Of a stretch of DNA of 64,000 bases, positions 12,174 to 22,605 are shown piece after piece. This DNA is from Piscinibacter sp. XHJ-5 (GTDB taxonomy: Bacteria; Pseudomonadota; Gammaproteobacteria; Burkholderiales; Burkholderiaceae_C), in contig NZ_CP123228.1 of assembly GCF_029855045.1 (NCBI RefSeq), positions 6,014,001-6,078,000 of the forward strand, written 5' to 3'. The notes beneath the pieces were generated by a model. It searched no databases and was not told the DNA's origin. It saw nothing but the letters and a program-made list of their open reading frames with translations. How positions within the stretch are numbered: the stretch's first letter is position 1; each line of letters begins with the position of its first letter. A program made the translations under genes and the position numbers.

Positions 12174-12261
12174 GACCGAGCCTTCCGCGCCCGCACACAG
12201 CGGCGGGCGCCGTCGATCATCCGCCGCCACTCGCCGCTTGTGGCCCCTCGCAAGCCCTGAT

Positions 12262-13269
12262 TCAACGCTGCAGCGTGGCGATCAGCCGCTGGCGCAGCTG
12301 CTCGGCCCGCTCGGGCGTGAGGGGACCCAGCAGCCCGCGATGCGGCGCCGGGATGTGCTCCGCCGGATCGGCATCGAAGACATAGTGGACGAAGACGGCC
12401 TGCCAGGCGCGGCGCAGCTCGGGCGGCAGCGAACGGACGTGCAGCATGGCGTGCAGCAGAGAGCCGAACACCGACGCGGTCGAATCCACGGCGCCGAGCG
12501 AGCCCTTCCACCAGTAGTTGACGAGCACGTTGAGCCTCCTGTCGAGCGAGGCCACGTGATGCCACCACAGCGTCGGAATGAACAGCGCATCGCCGGGCTC
12601 GAGCTCGGCCACCTGAGCCGCGGCCAATGCCTGGGCAAAGCGCGGATGGCGCTCGAGGTCGGGTGCGGCCAGGTCGACCATGCTGATCGGCGTGCCGGTC
12701 GGCGCGTGATCGAGCGGACCGATGTACAGGTTGCCGATCTGCTCTGGCGGGAACAGCGTGAAGCGCCGCCGTCCGGCGACGACGCAGGCGACGTTCTGCG
12801 ACTCGTCGAAATGCGCGGGCACGATGACGCGGTTGCCCATCCACAGCCGCGGCACGACGGAAGGATCGAGCAGCGGCAGCGGGTTCTGCGCAACGAAGCC
12901 GGGCAGGCAGTCGGGAATCGGCGTGCTCTGCACCGCGACGGAGGGCGGCTCGTCGAAGTGCGCGTAGCGAGAGAGCTGATCGACGATGGCCGACAGCGGC
13001 ACGCGGTTGCGTGCGAAGTTGAAGCCGTCCATCGCCTCGTTGTAGAAGATGCGCCCCTTCTCCCGCGGCGGCAGCAGGATGGCGTCGACCGGCTGGCCGT
13101 TGTCGAAAGTGCCCAGATAGCGGCAGAACGCCGCCGGCGACTGGCACGCCTGCGCCACCGCGGGCCAGTGCCGCACCAGGCCGCGCAGCACGGCGGGCCG
13201 GGCCAGCGGCTCGATCTCCGAGCGGAAGCGGGCCTCGTCCACGCCCTGGTACTCGGCGATCGGCGTCAT
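12262..13269 (-). CDS. Cupin-like / JmjC-domain protein
   Basis: A 335-residue protein of the cupin_8 (JmjC-like, FIH-type) 2-oxoglutarate/Fe(II) oxygenase group. The likely iron ligands are HFD (in [13 protein letters not shown]) and a downstream His in LWWHHVASL; the basic patch [21 protein letters not shown] is typical of the family. Such enzymes hydroxylate protein or small-molecule substrates; the target is unknown. Its ATG (13269) overlaps the stop of the large UvrA paralog as ATGA, so the two genes are translationally coupled. Confidence 0.85.
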   Translation of the reverse strand: MTPIAEYQGVDEARFRSEIEPLARPAVLRGLVRHWPAVAQACQSPAAFCRYLGTFDNGQPVDAILLPPREKGRIFYNEAMDGFNFARNRVPLSAIVDQLSRYAHFDEPPSVAVQSTPIPDCLPGFVAQNPLPLLDPSVVPRLWMGNRVIVPAHFDESQNVACVVAGRRRFTLFPPEQIGNLYIGPLDHAPTGTPISMVDLAAPDLERHPRFAQALAAAQVAELEPGDALFIPTLWWHHVASLDRRLNVLVNYWWKGSLGAVDSTASVFGSLLHAMLHVRSLPPELRRAWQAVFVHYVFDADPAEHIPAPHRGLLGPLTPERAEQLRQRLIATLQR

Positions 13270-16200
13270 CGCTCGCTCCCGGATGAGGGTCCGTTCGCCA
13301 GCGCATGGGCCGGCAAGGTGCGCGGGGCCGGCCCGCCGCCGCCCGCGCGCGCCAGCACCGGCCGCAGTGCGGCACCGGTGTGGCTGGCGGCGCAATTGAC
13401 CAAGCCTTCCGGGGTCGTCTCGGCGACGACGCTGCCGCCGCGAACGCCGCCTTCGGGGCCGAGATCGATGATCCAGTCGGCCTCGGCGACGACGTCCAGG
13501 TCGTGCTCGATGACAACCACGCTGTGACCGCCGTCGACCAGGCGATGCAGCACGCGGATCAGCTTCTCGACATCGGCCATGTGCAGGCCCACCGTCGGCT
13601 CGTCGAGCACATACAGCGTGTGGGGCGCCTTGTTGCCGCGCCGCGTGACGTCGTCGCGCACCTTCGTCAGCTCGGTGACCAGCTTGATGCGCTGCGCCTC
13701 GCCGCCCGACAGCGTCGGCGACGGCTGGCCGAGCGTCAGGTAGCCGAGGCCGACGTCCTTCAGCAGCTGCAGCGGGTGCGAGATGGAGGGCATGGAGGCG
13801 AAGAACTCCACCGCTTCATCGACCTCCATGCGCAGCACATCGCCGATGCTCTTGCCGCGCCAGCTCACCGCCAGCGTCTCGGCATTGAAGCGCTGGCCGT
13901 GGCACACGTCGCATGGCACCTTGACGTCGGGCAGGAAGCTCATCTCGATGGTGCGCACGCCCTGCCCTTCGCAGGCCGGGCAGCGGCCCTCGCCGGTGTT
14001 GAACGAGAAGCGCGCCGGCGCGTAGCCGCGTGCCTTTGCTTCCAGCGTGTCGGAGAAGAGCCGGCGGATCATGTCCCAGAAGCCTATGTAGGTGGCCGGA
14101 CACGAGCGCGGCGTCTTGCCGATCGGCGTCTGGTCGACCTCGAGCACGCGATCGATCTGCTGCCACCCGGTGATCGCGTCGCAGCCCTGCCAGCTCGGCT
14201 TGGCGCCGCGGGTATTGATGAACTGCAGGTTGGAGAGCAGCACGTCGCGCGCAAGCGTGGACTTCCCCGAGCCGCTGACGCCGGTGACCGCGACCAGCCG
14301 CTTCAGGGGCACGTCGACCTGCACCTGCTGCAGGTTGTGCAGCGAAGCGGCCACCAGCGACAACCGTGGCGTGTCCGGCTCGACCGCCCGGCGCTTCTGC
14401 AACGGGTGCACCAGCGGCGAAGCGAGGAAGCGGCCGGTCACCGAGGCCGCATGCGAAGCCAGCTCCGAGGCCGTGCCCTGCGCGACCAGCGTGCCGCCGC
14501 GCTTGCCCGCGCCCGGACCGATGTCGATGATGTGGTCGGCGCGCCGGATGGTGTCCTCGTCGTGCTCCACGACGACCAGCGTGTTGCCCTTCTCGCCGAG
14601 CTTGTGCAGCGCATCGAGCAGGATCTGGTTGTCGCGCGGATGCAGACCGATGGTCGGTTCGTCGAGCACGTAGCACACGCCCTGCAGGTTGCTGCCGAGC
14701 TGCGCGGCGAGACGGATGCGCTGTGCCTCGCCGCCGCTGAGCGTGGGCGCGGCGCGGTCGAGCGTGAGATAGCCCAGCCCCACTTCCTCGAGGAACTCGA
14801 GCCGGCTGTGGATCTCGGTGATCACGTCGCGCGCGATGTCGGCATCGCGGCCGATGAGCTGCAGCGACTCGATCCACTTGCGCGCATCGGACACCGACCA
14901 TTGCGCGATCCACGCGATGGAATGACCGTCGAAGGTGACGCCGCGCGACACCGGGTTGAGCCGCGTGCCGCCGCAGTCGGGACACGGCTCGTCGACCACG
15001 CCCTCGACCTCGGTCTCCTCCGACGGGAAGCTCTGCTCGCGGCCCTTGTCGTCGCTGTCGCGCTGGGAATCGTCGTACGCCTTGCGCTGCTCGCGCGTCA
15101 GCGCGAGGCCGGTGCCGACGCAGGTGGTGCACCAGCCGTGCTTGCTGTTGTAGCTGAACATGCGCGGGTCCAGCTCCGGGTAGCTGGTGCCGCAGGCCGG
15201 GCAGGCGCGCTTGGTCGAGAACACCTTCACCGTGCCGATGTGCGCCGTGGGCCCGTCGCCCAGCATGGCGCCGTGCAGCCCGTCGAGCGGCGCCAGGAGG
15301 TGCATCACGCCCTTGCCGAGCTCCAGGGTCTTGGCCAGCATCGCGCGCAGCTCCGCCTCGGTGTCGGGACTCACGACCAGGTCGCCGACCGGCAGCTCCA
15401 GCGTGTGCTCCTTGAAGCGGTCGAGCCGCGGCCACGGATCGACGCTGGTGAACTCCCCGTCGACGCGCAGGTGGCTGTGGCCGCGTGCCTTGGCCCATCT
15501 GGCAAGGTCGGTGTACACGCCCTTGCGGTTGACGACCAGCGGCGCCAGCAGCCCGACGTGCTCGCCCTTGTGGTCGCGGATCAGTTGCGCGGCGATGCTC
15601 TCGGCGCTCTGCGGCTTGACCGGCGAGCCGTCCTTCACGCAGTGCTGCAGGCCGAGCTTGACGTACAGCAGGCGCAGGAAGTGCCACACCTCGGTGGTGG
15701 TGGCCACCGTGCTCTTGCGGCCGCCGCGCGACAGCCGCTGCTCGATCGCCACCGTCGGCGGAATGCCGTACACCGCGTCCACCTCGGGCCGCCCCGCCGG
15801 CTGGACGATGCTGCGCGCGTAGGCGTTCAGCGACTCGAGGTAGCGCCGCTGTCCCTCGTTGAACAGGATGTCGAAGGCCAGCGTGCTCTTGCCCGAGCCC
15901 GACACGCCGGTGATCACGCTGAACTGCCCGCGCGGGATGCTCACGTCGAGCGAGCGCAGGTTGTGCTCGCGCGCATTGACGATGCGGATCACCTGCTCGC
16001 TCACCCGCCGCTCGTCGCGCGCCTGCTTGACCAGGCTCTGCAGCGGGCGCCCCTCTTCCGCGGGGACGCCGTCGATGCCGAGCGCCAGGTCGTATTCGGC
16101 GAGCGCCTTGCCGGTGTGCGAACTCGGGTGGCGCTTCACTTCCTCCGGCGTGCCGCTGCAGACGATCTCGCCGCCGCCTTCGCCACCTTCGGGGCCGAGG

Positions 16201-19016
16201 TCGACGAGCCAGTCGCAGGCCCGGATGACGTCGAGGTTGTGCTCGATGACGATCAGCGAGTGGCCCGCGTCGAGCAGCTTGCGGAAGGCGCGCATCAGCT
16301 TGGCGATGTCGTCGAAGTGCAGGCCGGTGGTCGGCTCGTCGAACATGAACAGCGTGCCCTTGCGCGCCAGCGGCTGGCGGCTCGTGCTGCCGTTCCTGGC
16401 CGCTTCGGCGAGGAAGCCTGCCAGCTTCAGGCGCTGCGCTTCGCCGCCCGACAGCGTGGGCACCGGCTGGCCGAGCTTCACGTACTCGAGCCCGACGTCG
16501 ACGATGGGCTGCAGCGTGCGCACCACGTCGCGGTCGCCGGCGAACAGCTGCACGGCCTCGCTGACGGTGAGCTCCAGCACGTCGGCGATCGACAGGTCGC
16601 GCATCTCCGTGCCCGCGCGGCGCGAGATCTTCACGTCGAGGATCTCGGCCCGGTAGCGCCGGCCGTCGCAGTCGGGGCAGCGCAGGTACACGTCGGACAG
16701 GAACTGCATCTCGACGTGCTCGAAGCCCGAGCCGCCGCAGGTCGGACAGCGGCCGTCGCCAGCGTTGAAGCTGAACATGCCGGCGCCGTAGCCGCGCTGC
16801 GTCGCCAGCGGCGCGTCGGCGAACAGGCGGCGGATCTCGTCGAAGGCGCCGACATAGCTCGCCGGATTGGAGCGCGCCGTCTTGCCGATCGGCGACTGGT
16901 CGACGAAGACCGCGTCGGTGAGCCAGTCGGCGCCCAGCAGGCGGTCGTGCGCGCCGGGCGTTTCGGTGGGCTTGCCGAAATGGCGGGCCAGCGCCGGAAA
17001 CACGACGTCCTGCATCAGCGTGCTCTTGCCCGAGCCGGACACTCCGGTCACGCAGACCAGGTGCTGCAGCGGGAACTCGACCGTGATGCCCTTCAGGTTG
17101 TGGTCGCGCGCGCCTTCCACGATGAGGCGCGGCGTCGTCGGCGTGACCATGCGCTTGATGCCCATGCCGACGTGCTTTCGCGCACCGAGGTAGGCACCGG
17201 TCAGCGTGTCGGCGTGGCGGATGGCATCCGGCGTGCCGTCGAAGACGATGTTGCCGCCTCGCTCGCCGGGACCGGGTCCCATGTCGATCAGGCGATCGGC
17301 GGCCAGCATCACCGCCGGGTCGTGCTCGACGACGACCAGCGTGTTGCCGGCATCGCGCAGGCGGTGCATCGCCTCGACGATGCGGTTCATGTCGCGCGGA
17401 TGCAGGCCGATGCTGGGTTCGTCGAGCACGAACATGGTGTTCACCAGCGAGGTGCCGAGCGCGGTGGTCAGGTTGATGCGCTGCACCTCGCCGCCGGACA
17501 GCGTGCGGCTCTGCCGGTCGAGCGTGAGGTAGCCGAGGCCGACATCGCACAGGTACTTCAGCCGCGTGCGGATCTCGTCGAGCAGCAGCTTCAGCGCCTC
17601 GTCCAGCATGGTGCTGGGCAGCGACAGTGCATCGAAGAAGCGGCGGATGCGCAGGATGGGCATCAGCATCAGGTCGTGCACCGTCAGGCCGGGCATCGCC
17701 TCGAGCTGCCCGCGCGTCCACGCCACCCCCGCCGGCAGGAAGCGCTCGTGCGGCAGCAACACCGCGTCGGCGTCGGCCCGGGAGCCCAGGCGCCACAGCA
17801 GCGCCTCGGTCTTCAGCCGGGCGCCGCCGCACACCGTGCACGGCGTGTAGCTGCGGTACTTGGACAGCAGCACGCGGATGTGCATCTTGTAGGCCTTCGA
17901 CTCGAGGTACTCGAAGAAGCGCTTGACGCCGTACCACTGCTTGTTCCAGTTGCCGTTCCAGTGCGGCGAGCCGTGGATGACCCAGTCGCGCTGCGCCTGC
18001 GTGAGCTGCGACCACGGCGTGTCGCGCGGGATGCCGGCCTCGCCGCCGTACTTCAGGAGATCGTCCTGGCACTCCTTCCAGGCCGGCGTCTGCATGGGCT
18101 TGATCGCGCCCGAGCGCAGCGTCTTGCGGTGGTCGGGAATGACGAGCCCGTAGTCGACGCCGATCACGCGGCCGAAGCCCCGGCAGGTCTCGCAGGCGCC
18201 CATCGCGGAGTTGAATGAGAACAGCGCCGGCTGCGGATCGCTGTAGCGGATGTCGCTCTCGGGGCAGTGCAGGCCGGTGGAGAAGCGCCACAGTCCGGGC
18301 TCGCCGGCCTCGGCCAGCACGTAGACGTTGACGCGGCCGCTGCCGCGCTTGAGGGCCACCTCGATCGCCTCGACGGCGCGCGCCTTCTCGGTGTTCTGCA
18401 GGCGGAAGCGGTCGGCGACCACGTCGAGCATCTTGCGCGGGCCGGTCGGCGATGCGACCTCGCGCTCGGCCTGCACGCGCGTGAAGCCGCTGGCCGCGAG
18501 CCACTGCTCCACCTCGTCGGCCGTCACGCTGGCGGGCAACTCGACCGGGAAGGTGACCGCGAGGCGCGGATCGTGCTCGCGGGTGCGCTCGAGCAGCTCG
18601 GCGTAGATGGTCTCCGGCGAGTCGTGGCGCACGCGCCTGGCCGTCTGACGGTCGAACAGCTCGGCGGCGCGGGCATACAGCAGCTTCAGGTGGTCGTTGA
18701 GCTCGGTCATCGTGCCGACGGTCGAGCGCGACGTGCGCACCGGATTGGTCTGGTCGATGGCAATGGCGGGCGGCACACCGTCGACGCGGTCCACCGCCGG
18801 CCGGTCCATGCGGTCGAGGAACTGACGCGCATAGGCGCTGAAGGTCTCGACGTAGCGCCGCTGTCCTTCCGCATAGAGCGTGTCGAACACCAGGCTCGAC
18901 TTGCCCGAGCCGCTGGGACCCGTCACCACCGTCATCTCGCCGGTGCGGATGTCCAGGTCGAGGTTCTTCAGGTTGTGCTGGCGGGCTCCGCGAATGCGGA
19001 TCAGACCGGAGGTCAT
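13266..19016 (-). CDS. Double-length UvrA-family ATPase (tandem UvrA fusion)
   Basis: A 1916-residue protein made of two complete UvrA-like units. Walker A motifs lie at residues 33-41 (GPSGSGKSS) and near 657, 1034 and 1577 (GVSGSGKST), and each has a partner LSGGE signature (LSGGEVQR once, LSGGEAQR three times). CXXC pairs of the UvrA zinc modules are kept in both halves (CPTCGGSG with [16 protein letters not shown] with CPDVCHG-type CDVCHGQR). Normal UvrA has about 950 residues and finds DNA lesions for UvrB; long paralogs of this type occur in Burkholderiales, and their role is less clear. Its stop overlaps the cupin gene. It may act as a covalent dimer. Confidence 0.93.
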   Translation of the reverse strand: MTSGLIRIRGARQHNLKNLDLDIRTGEMTVVTGPSGSGKSSLVFDTLYAEGQRRYVETFSAYARQFLDRMDRPAVDRVDGVPPAIAIDQTNPVRTSRSTVGTMTELNDHLKLLYARAAELFDRQTARRVRHDSPETIYAELLERTREHDPRLAVTFPVELPASVTADEVEQWLAASGFTRVQAEREVASPTGPRKMLDVVADRFRLQNTEKARAVEAIEVALKRGSGRVNVYVLAEAGEPGLWRFSTGLHCPESDIRYSDPQPALFSFNSAMGACETCRGFGRVIGVDYGLVIPDHRKTLRSGAIKPMQTPAWKECQDDLLKYGGEAGIPRDTPWSQLTQAQRDWVIHGSPHWNGNWNKQWYGVKRFFEYLESKAYKMHIRVLLSKYRSYTPCTVCGGARLKTEALLWRLGSRADADAVLLPHERFLPAGVAWTRGQLEAMPGLTVHDLMLMPILRIRRFFDALSLPSTMLDEALKLLLDEIRTRLKYLCDVGLGYLTLDRQSRTLSGGEVQRINLTTALGTSLVNTMFVLDEPSIGLHPRDMNRIVEAMHRLRDAGNTLVVVEHDPAVMLAADRLIDMGPGPGERGGNIVFDGTPDAIRHADTLTGAYLGARKHVGMGIKRMVTPTTPRLIVEGARDHNLKGITVEFPLQHLVCVTGVSGSGKSTLMQDVVFPALARHFGKPTETPGAHDRLLGADWLTDAVFVDQSPIGKTARSNPASYVGAFDEIRRLFADAPLATQRGYGAGMFSFNAGDGRCPTCGGSGFEHVEMQFLSDVYLRCPDCDGRRYRAEILDVKISRRAGTEMRDLSIADVLELTVSEAVQLFAGDRDVVRTLQPIVDVGLEYVKLGQPVPTLSGGEAQRLKLAGFLAEAARNGSTSRQPLARKGTLFMFDEPTTGLHFDDIAKLMRAFRKLLDAGHSLIVIEHNLDVIRACDWLVDLGPEGGEGGGEIVCSGTPEEVKRHPSSHTGKALAEYDLALGIDGVPAEEGRPLQSLVKQARDERRVSEQVIRIVNAREHNLRSLDVSIPRGQFSVITGVSGSGKSTLAFDILFNEGQRRYLESLNAYARSIVQPAGRPEVDAVYGIPPTVAIEQRLSRGGRKSTVATTTEVWHFLRLLYVKLGLQHCVKDGSPVKPQSAESIAAQLIRDHKGEHVGLLAPLVVNRKGVYTDLARWAKARGHSHLRVDGEFTSVDPWPRLDRFKEHTLELPVGDLVVSPDTEAELRAMLAKTLELGKGVMHLLAPLDGLHGAMLGDGPTAHIGTVKVFSTKRACPACGTSYPELDPRMFSYNSKHGWCTTCVGTGLALTREQRKAYDDSQRDSDDKGREQSFPSEETEVEGVVDEPCPDCGGTRLNPVSRGVTFDGHSIAWIAQWSVSDARKWIESLQLIGRDADIARDVITEIHSRLEFLEEVGLGYLTLDRAAPTLSGGEAQRIRLAAQLGSNLQGVCYVLDEPTIGLHPRDNQILLDALHKLGEKGNTLVVVEHDEDTIRRADHIIDIGPGAGKRGGTLVAQGTASELASHAASVTGRFLASPLVHPLQKRRAVEPDTPRLSLVAASLHNLQQVQVDVPLKRLVAVTGVSGSGKSTLARDVLLSNLQFINTRGAKPSWQGCDAITGWQQIDRVLEVDQTPIGKTPRSCPATYIGFWDMIRRLFSDTLEAKARGYAPARFSFNTGEGRCPACEGQGVRTIEMSFLPDVKVPCDVCHGQRFNAETLAVSWRGKSIGDVLRMEVDEAVEFFASMPSISHPLQLLKDVGLGYLTLGQPSPTLSGGEAQRIKLVTELTKVRDDVTRRGNKAPHTLYVLDEPTVGLHMADVEKLIRVLHRLVDGGHSVVVIEHDLDVVAEADWIIDLGPEGGVRGGSVVAETTPEGLVNCAASHTGAALRPVLARAGGGGPAPRTLPAHALANGPSSGSER

Positions 19017-19370
19017 GGAGATGGTGCTTCGAAGGCGAAGCGGAGCATTCTAGGGAGGGCGTGAATCCTGCACGCGGCGTGCTGTCGCTCGGTGTCGGCG
19101 CCCATCGGCTGATGGCGATGGAAAGTCATCGCCATGCGCCGGGCGAAGCTTCCCAGAATGCCTATCGACAGACTGGCCGCCCATCCGCGTTCGCAATTGA
19201 AAACGGTTGTAACAGCGTCAGTTACGGTTCACCAAAACCCGCTATCGTCCGCGCGCGCAGGAGTGCAGGTGGACACTGCACCCGGCCGTTGGGGCCGGCG
19301 TCGCTCATCGCTGAAGACGCCGGAATGAAACTTCGGCACGCCCGCCAGGGCGCTGTCCGGGAGGAAGTTC
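19017..19370. other. Intergenic control region between divergent genes
   Basis: A 354-base stretch with no convincing gene. It must hold the promoters of the UvrA paralog (minus) and of the binding-protein gene (plus). The only structure seen is a short inverted repeat GTAAC-N7-GTTAC (19209-19225) in an AT-richer patch; it could be an operator, but five-base arms can occur by chance. Confidence 0.5.
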
Positions 19371-20492
19371 GTGAATCGTAGAGACGTGGTCTTCGGAGGC
19401 ACGGCGCTGTTTGCTGCCGGCCTCAGCCCCGCCGTTCTGGCACAACAACCCGTGATCAAGTTCGGTCAGTCCGCCTCGTTGTCGGGCGGCCAGGCCGGCT
19501 ACGGCAAGGACGTGCGAGACGGCATCGCCGCCGCCTTCGCCGCGGCGTCGCGGGCCGATGCAAAAGGGCCACGCTTCGAGCTGGTGACGCTCGACGACGG
19601 CGGCGTCAAGGACCGCTGCAAGGCCAACGTCAAGACGCTGATCGACCAGGGGGTGGTCGCGCTGGTCGGCCTCACCAGCGGCGCGGCGGCGGAGACGGTG
19701 CTGCCGATGGTCGAGGAGGCCAAGATCGTGATGCTGGGCACCGCCAGCGGCAACATGGGCATCCGCAGCGACAAGCTGACGATGGCCTACCACGTGCGAT
19801 CGGGTTATGCGGACGAGTACCGCCGCATGATCTCGTACGTGAAGGAGTTCAACATGCAGCGCGTGGGCTACGTGTACCTCAAGGACACGTCGGCCGCCAA
19901 CCAGGCTGCGATGACGGCTGCGCTCGATGCCGTAGGACTGAAGCTCACCGTGTCGGTGCCCATCGATCGCAACACCAAGTCCTTCGACGCCGAGATCGAG
20001 AAGCTGCTTGCCGCACGCCTGGACTGCGTGCTGTTCACCACCAACGCCGGTCCCGTCTCGGCCATCGTCGAGAAGATGGCCGCGGCCAGGTACCCGGGCT
20101 TCTACTTCTCATCGTCCTTCGCCGGCCAGGAACTGATCGACGACATGGTCGGCAAGGGGCAGAGCATCATCATGAGCCAGGTGGTGCCGCGGCCCAACGC
20201 CGTCGCCGCCACCGTCGTCAAGCGCTGCCAGGAAGACCTGGCCGCCTACGACAAGAACGCGCGCATGGGATTTACCAGCCTCGAGGGCTACATCGCCGGC
20301 CGTGTCGCAGTCGAAGCGGCCCGGCTCGCGCAAAAGGGCGGCGTCATCAGCCGGGCCCGCTTCCGCGAGGCCCTTTCGGACCTGAACGTCGACCTCGGCG
20401 GCTACCGCGCGAAGTTCTCGCCGCAGAGCCCGCACGGCTCGAAGTTCGTCGACGTGGTCGCGATCGACCGCACCGGCCGCATCATCGGTTGA
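19371..20492 (+). CDS. ABC transporter substrate-binding protein (LivK-type), orphan
   Basis: A 373-residue periplasmic binding protein of the Peripla_BP_6 / branched-chain amino acid type. The start is GTG (19371) with GGAGG about 7 bases before it. The signal peptide (MNRRDVVFGGTALFAAGLSPAVLAQ) has an RRD that could be Tat-like. The mature part begins with the usual KFGQSASLSGG. No permease or ATPase genes adjoin it, so it probably works with a transporter encoded elsewhere or as a sensor subunit. Ligand unknown. Confidence 0.88.
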   Translation: MNRRDVVFGGTALFAAGLSPAVLAQQPVIKFGQSASLSGGQAGYGKDVRDGIAAAFAAASRADAKGPRFELVTLDDGGVKDRCKANVKTLIDQGVVALVGLTSGAAAETVLPMVEEAKIVMLGTASGNMGIRSDKLTMAYHVRSGYADEYRRMISYVKEFNMQRVGYVYLKDTSAANQAAMTAALDAVGLKLTVSVPIDRNTKSFDAEIEKLLAARLDCVLFTTNAGPVSAIVEKMAAARYPGFYFSSSFAGQELIDDMVGKGQSIIMSQVVPRPNAVAATVVKRCQEDLAAYDKNARMGFTSLEGYIAGRVAVEAARLAQKGGVISRARFREALSDLNVDLGGYRAKFSPQSPHGSKFVDVVAIDRTGRIIG

Positions 20493-20631
20493 GCCCGTCC
20501 GTCCGCGCGGCGTCCGGCCCGTCAAGCCGGCAGCCCGCGGGTGTTGTGTCCCCGAGAGCTGCGCCCCGGTGAAACGCCCCGACCACCGGCGTCGCAGAAA
20601 ACATAACCAAACCATCAGAGAGTTCCACCCC

Positions 20632-21705
20632 ATGAAGCTCAGCAAGCTCTTGCAGGCCAGCACGCTGGCCTGGTGCGCCACTGTCATGGCGCCCGCCTGG
20701 TCCACGACGCCCGCGGCGCCCGGCGACGATGCCGCGCGACTGCGCGTCGAGAAGGTCGCCGCCGCCCTGGCCGCCGACATGGCGCAGCTGTGTCCGGCGG
20801 CCGATCCCGGCGACCAGGCCGCCTTCGACGCCTGCCGCAAGGGACTGTTCATGGACTCGCAGTTGAAGCGCAGCCTGCTCGACTTCGTGCTGTGGGGCCG
20901 TCAGAAGGACCCCAAGCTCACGCTGAAGGAAAGCAAGCTGACGCAATTCGGCCCGGACGTGCTCGCCGGCATGTACGTGCCGCTGTTCATGTTCAACGGA
21001 AAGTACAGCGTCGTGCACGTGGAGCGCGAAGGCCTCTACCAGATCCGCCTGCAGACCGCCTTCCGCAACCGCCTCTCGCCCGGCCAGTTTCCCTATCCGT
21101 TCTGGCACGAGGCCGAGAAATGGTCGATGTACGAGAAGGCCAACGAGATCATCCTGTGGTGGGACACCAAGGCCGACAAGGTCAAGGTCGCCCAGTTCAC
21201 CGTGTGGGGGACCACCCCGCCGGTGCAGGTCAACACGCACGTGGAGCAGGCCGCCTTCGACGGCAAGTGGATGTGGACGGATGCAACCGGCAAGAGCCAG
21301 CCGGCGGTGACGGTGTTCGACGGGCTGCTGCGCGCCGACAATCCGTACATCGGCAAGCTCGACACGGCCTACAAGAACCTCGCGCTGCGACTGCGTGACG
21401 GCCAGTGCTTCCAGTGCCACGTGCCGAACAACCCGGACGGCATGAAGAAGCTGGTGCTGCTGCAGACGCCGATGCATGCCGCTGCCGAGATCAAGCGCGT
21501 CATGAAGGCGGTGCGCAACGACACGATGCCGCGCGACGAATTCGGCATCGAGCAGCCGCTCGACAACAAGACCAAGACCGCGCTGCTCAACGAAGGCGCC
21601 GCCTTCGAGAGGCTGCTCGATCTGGCCAAGCAGTGGGACGCCAGCGCCCCGTCGACCGCCCGCAACGACGCCACCGGACTGACCACGGCCACCGCCGCCA
21701 AGTAG
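20632..21705 (+). CDS. Periplasmic protein with single c-type heme motif
   Basis: A 357-residue protein with an N-terminal signal (MKLSKLLQASTLAWCATVMAPAWS) and one CXXCH motif, CFQCH, near residue 262. The region before the motif has aromatic-rich segments (FPYPFWHEAEKWSMYEKANEIILWW) that do not match a cytochrome domain I know. Two further Met residues shortly after the motif (GMKK, TPMHAAAEIKRVM) could supply a distal heme ligand. AGAGAG lies about 9 bases before the ATG. Function not recognised; an electron-transfer or peroxidase-like role is only a guess. Confidence 0.8.
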   Translation: MKLSKLLQASTLAWCATVMAPAWSTTPAAPGDDAARLRVEKVAAALAADMAQLCPAADPGDQAAFDACRKGLFMDSQLKRSLLDFVLWGRQKDPKLTLKESKLTQFGPDVLAGMYVPLFMFNGKYSVVHVEREGLYQIRLQTAFRNRLSPGQFPYPFWHEAEKWSMYEKANEIILWWDTKADKVKVAQFTVWGTTPPVQVNTHVEQAAFDGKWMWTDATGKSQPAVTVFDGLLRADNPYIGKLDTAYKNLALRLRDGQCFQCHVPNNPDGMKKLVLLQTPMHAAAEIKRVMKAVRNDTMPRDEFGIEQPLDNKTKTALLNEGAAFERLLDLAKQWDASAPSTARNDATGLTTATAAK

Positions 21706-21719
21706 GCGATTCCCGCCTC

Positions 21720-21745
21720 AGGCCGCACCCTCGCCGGTGCGGCCT
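21720..21745. terminator. Bidirectional hairpin between convergent genes
   Basis: AGGCCGCACC and GGTGCGGCCT form a 10-bp stem with a 6-base loop in the 51-base gap between two convergent genes. There is no T run on either side, so termination strength is uncertain. Confidence 0.6.
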
Positions 21746-21756
21746 CCTTCATGGGA

Positions 21757-22356
21757 TCAGATCGGCGCGGCGAGCGCGAAGCGACGCTGCGAATCCTGCT
21801 GCAGCGCCGCGGCGAAGCGCCGGTCGCTCATCAGGTTGCGCACCGCGACGCCGACGGCCTGGCGCAGCCCGGCCGCGGTGCTGATGCGCTGCGGCGCGGC
21901 CAGCGAGTACGCGCCTTCGGTCGACGCCTGGTAGACCACCTTGCCGGTGTCCGGCGCGACCATCTGCCACCCCAGCTGCACGTAAAAGCCGCCTTGCCAG
22001 GCACCCGCGGAGGCCTGGCACAGGTCGACCTCGATGTTGTTGAGGAAGGCCTGCACCTTCAGCGGCGCGGCTTGCGCGCCGCCGGGCGACGCGGCCTGCA
22101 GGCGGGCGAGCTCCTCGCGGAACACCTGCGGCACTTCGGCCTCGATGCGCTGGCGGATGAGCTGACTCCACTCGCGATCGGCGGCGCTGGCGCAATCCGC
22201 GCCCGCGTGCAGCGTGCCGATGCGGTCGCCTTCGTTGAAGGCGGTGCGCAGCTCGGTCAGCTCGGCGCCGGCCACGGAGGGCGGTGCGGCGAAAGCTGCG
22301 CTGCTGCACATGACGGCCAGCGCGGCCAGGCAGGAACGGAGGCGATGGAACGGCAT
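21757..22356 (-). CDS. Exported hypothetical protein
   Basis: A 199-residue protein with a clear signal peptide (MPFHRLRSCLAALAVMCSSAAFA-AP). I do not recognise the family. The mature part has two cysteines (DCASA, VDLCQ) and a C-terminal region (QAVGVAVRNLMSDRRFAAAL) like that of outer-membrane-associated lipoprotein-type proteins of Burkholderiales. GAAAGG lies 7 bases before the ATG at 22356. The open frame continues upstream for hundreds of codons, but this is only the antisense of the histidine kinase gene. Confidence 0.7.
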   Translation of the reverse strand: MPFHRLRSCLAALAVMCSSAAFAAPPSVAGAELTELRTAFNEGDRIGTLHAGADCASAADREWSQLIRQRIEAEVPQVFREELARLQAASPGGAQAAPLKVQAFLNNIEVDLCQASAGAWQGGFYVQLGWQMVAPDTGKVVYQASTEGAYSLAAPQRISTAAGLRQAVGVAVRNLMSDRRFAAALQQDSQRRFALAAPI

Positions 22357-22605
22357 GACAAGGCCTTTCTGATTCGTTGGTTGCCTACTGCATTCAGTCC
22401 CCCGAAGCGGCAACACAACGAACTTCATGCACGCATCGCAGAGTGCCGAGAGCCTATCGGTAACCACCTGTGTTTTGGAATGGCGACCTGCATCAAGAGC
22501 GGGGCGGGCGCGCATTTGTTCTCGAACGCCGTGGATCCGGCGCCACCGCTTCGCGTGCGTATTTCCCGCCTGCCGCATCGGCAGCGGCGGCGCTAGATTC
22601 GCGCC

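Noticed and set aside
13305..18504. Very long open frames (over 1500 codons) on both strands across the UvrA-like gene
   Set aside because: High-GC codon bias leaves the antisense and shifted frames open. Their translations are Arg/Ala/His-rich with no motifs, while the minus-strand frame has four full sets of ATPase motifs.
19209..19225. GTAAC-N7-GTTAC as a regulator operator
   Set aside because: Arms of only five bases with no second copy and no adjacent regulator gene; noted as intergenic content only.
19061..19381. A 106-codon plus-strand frame in the gap before the orphan binding-protein gene
   Set aside because: Codon use is poor, no ribosome binding site is visible, it resembles no family I know, and it overlaps the GTG start of the real gene.
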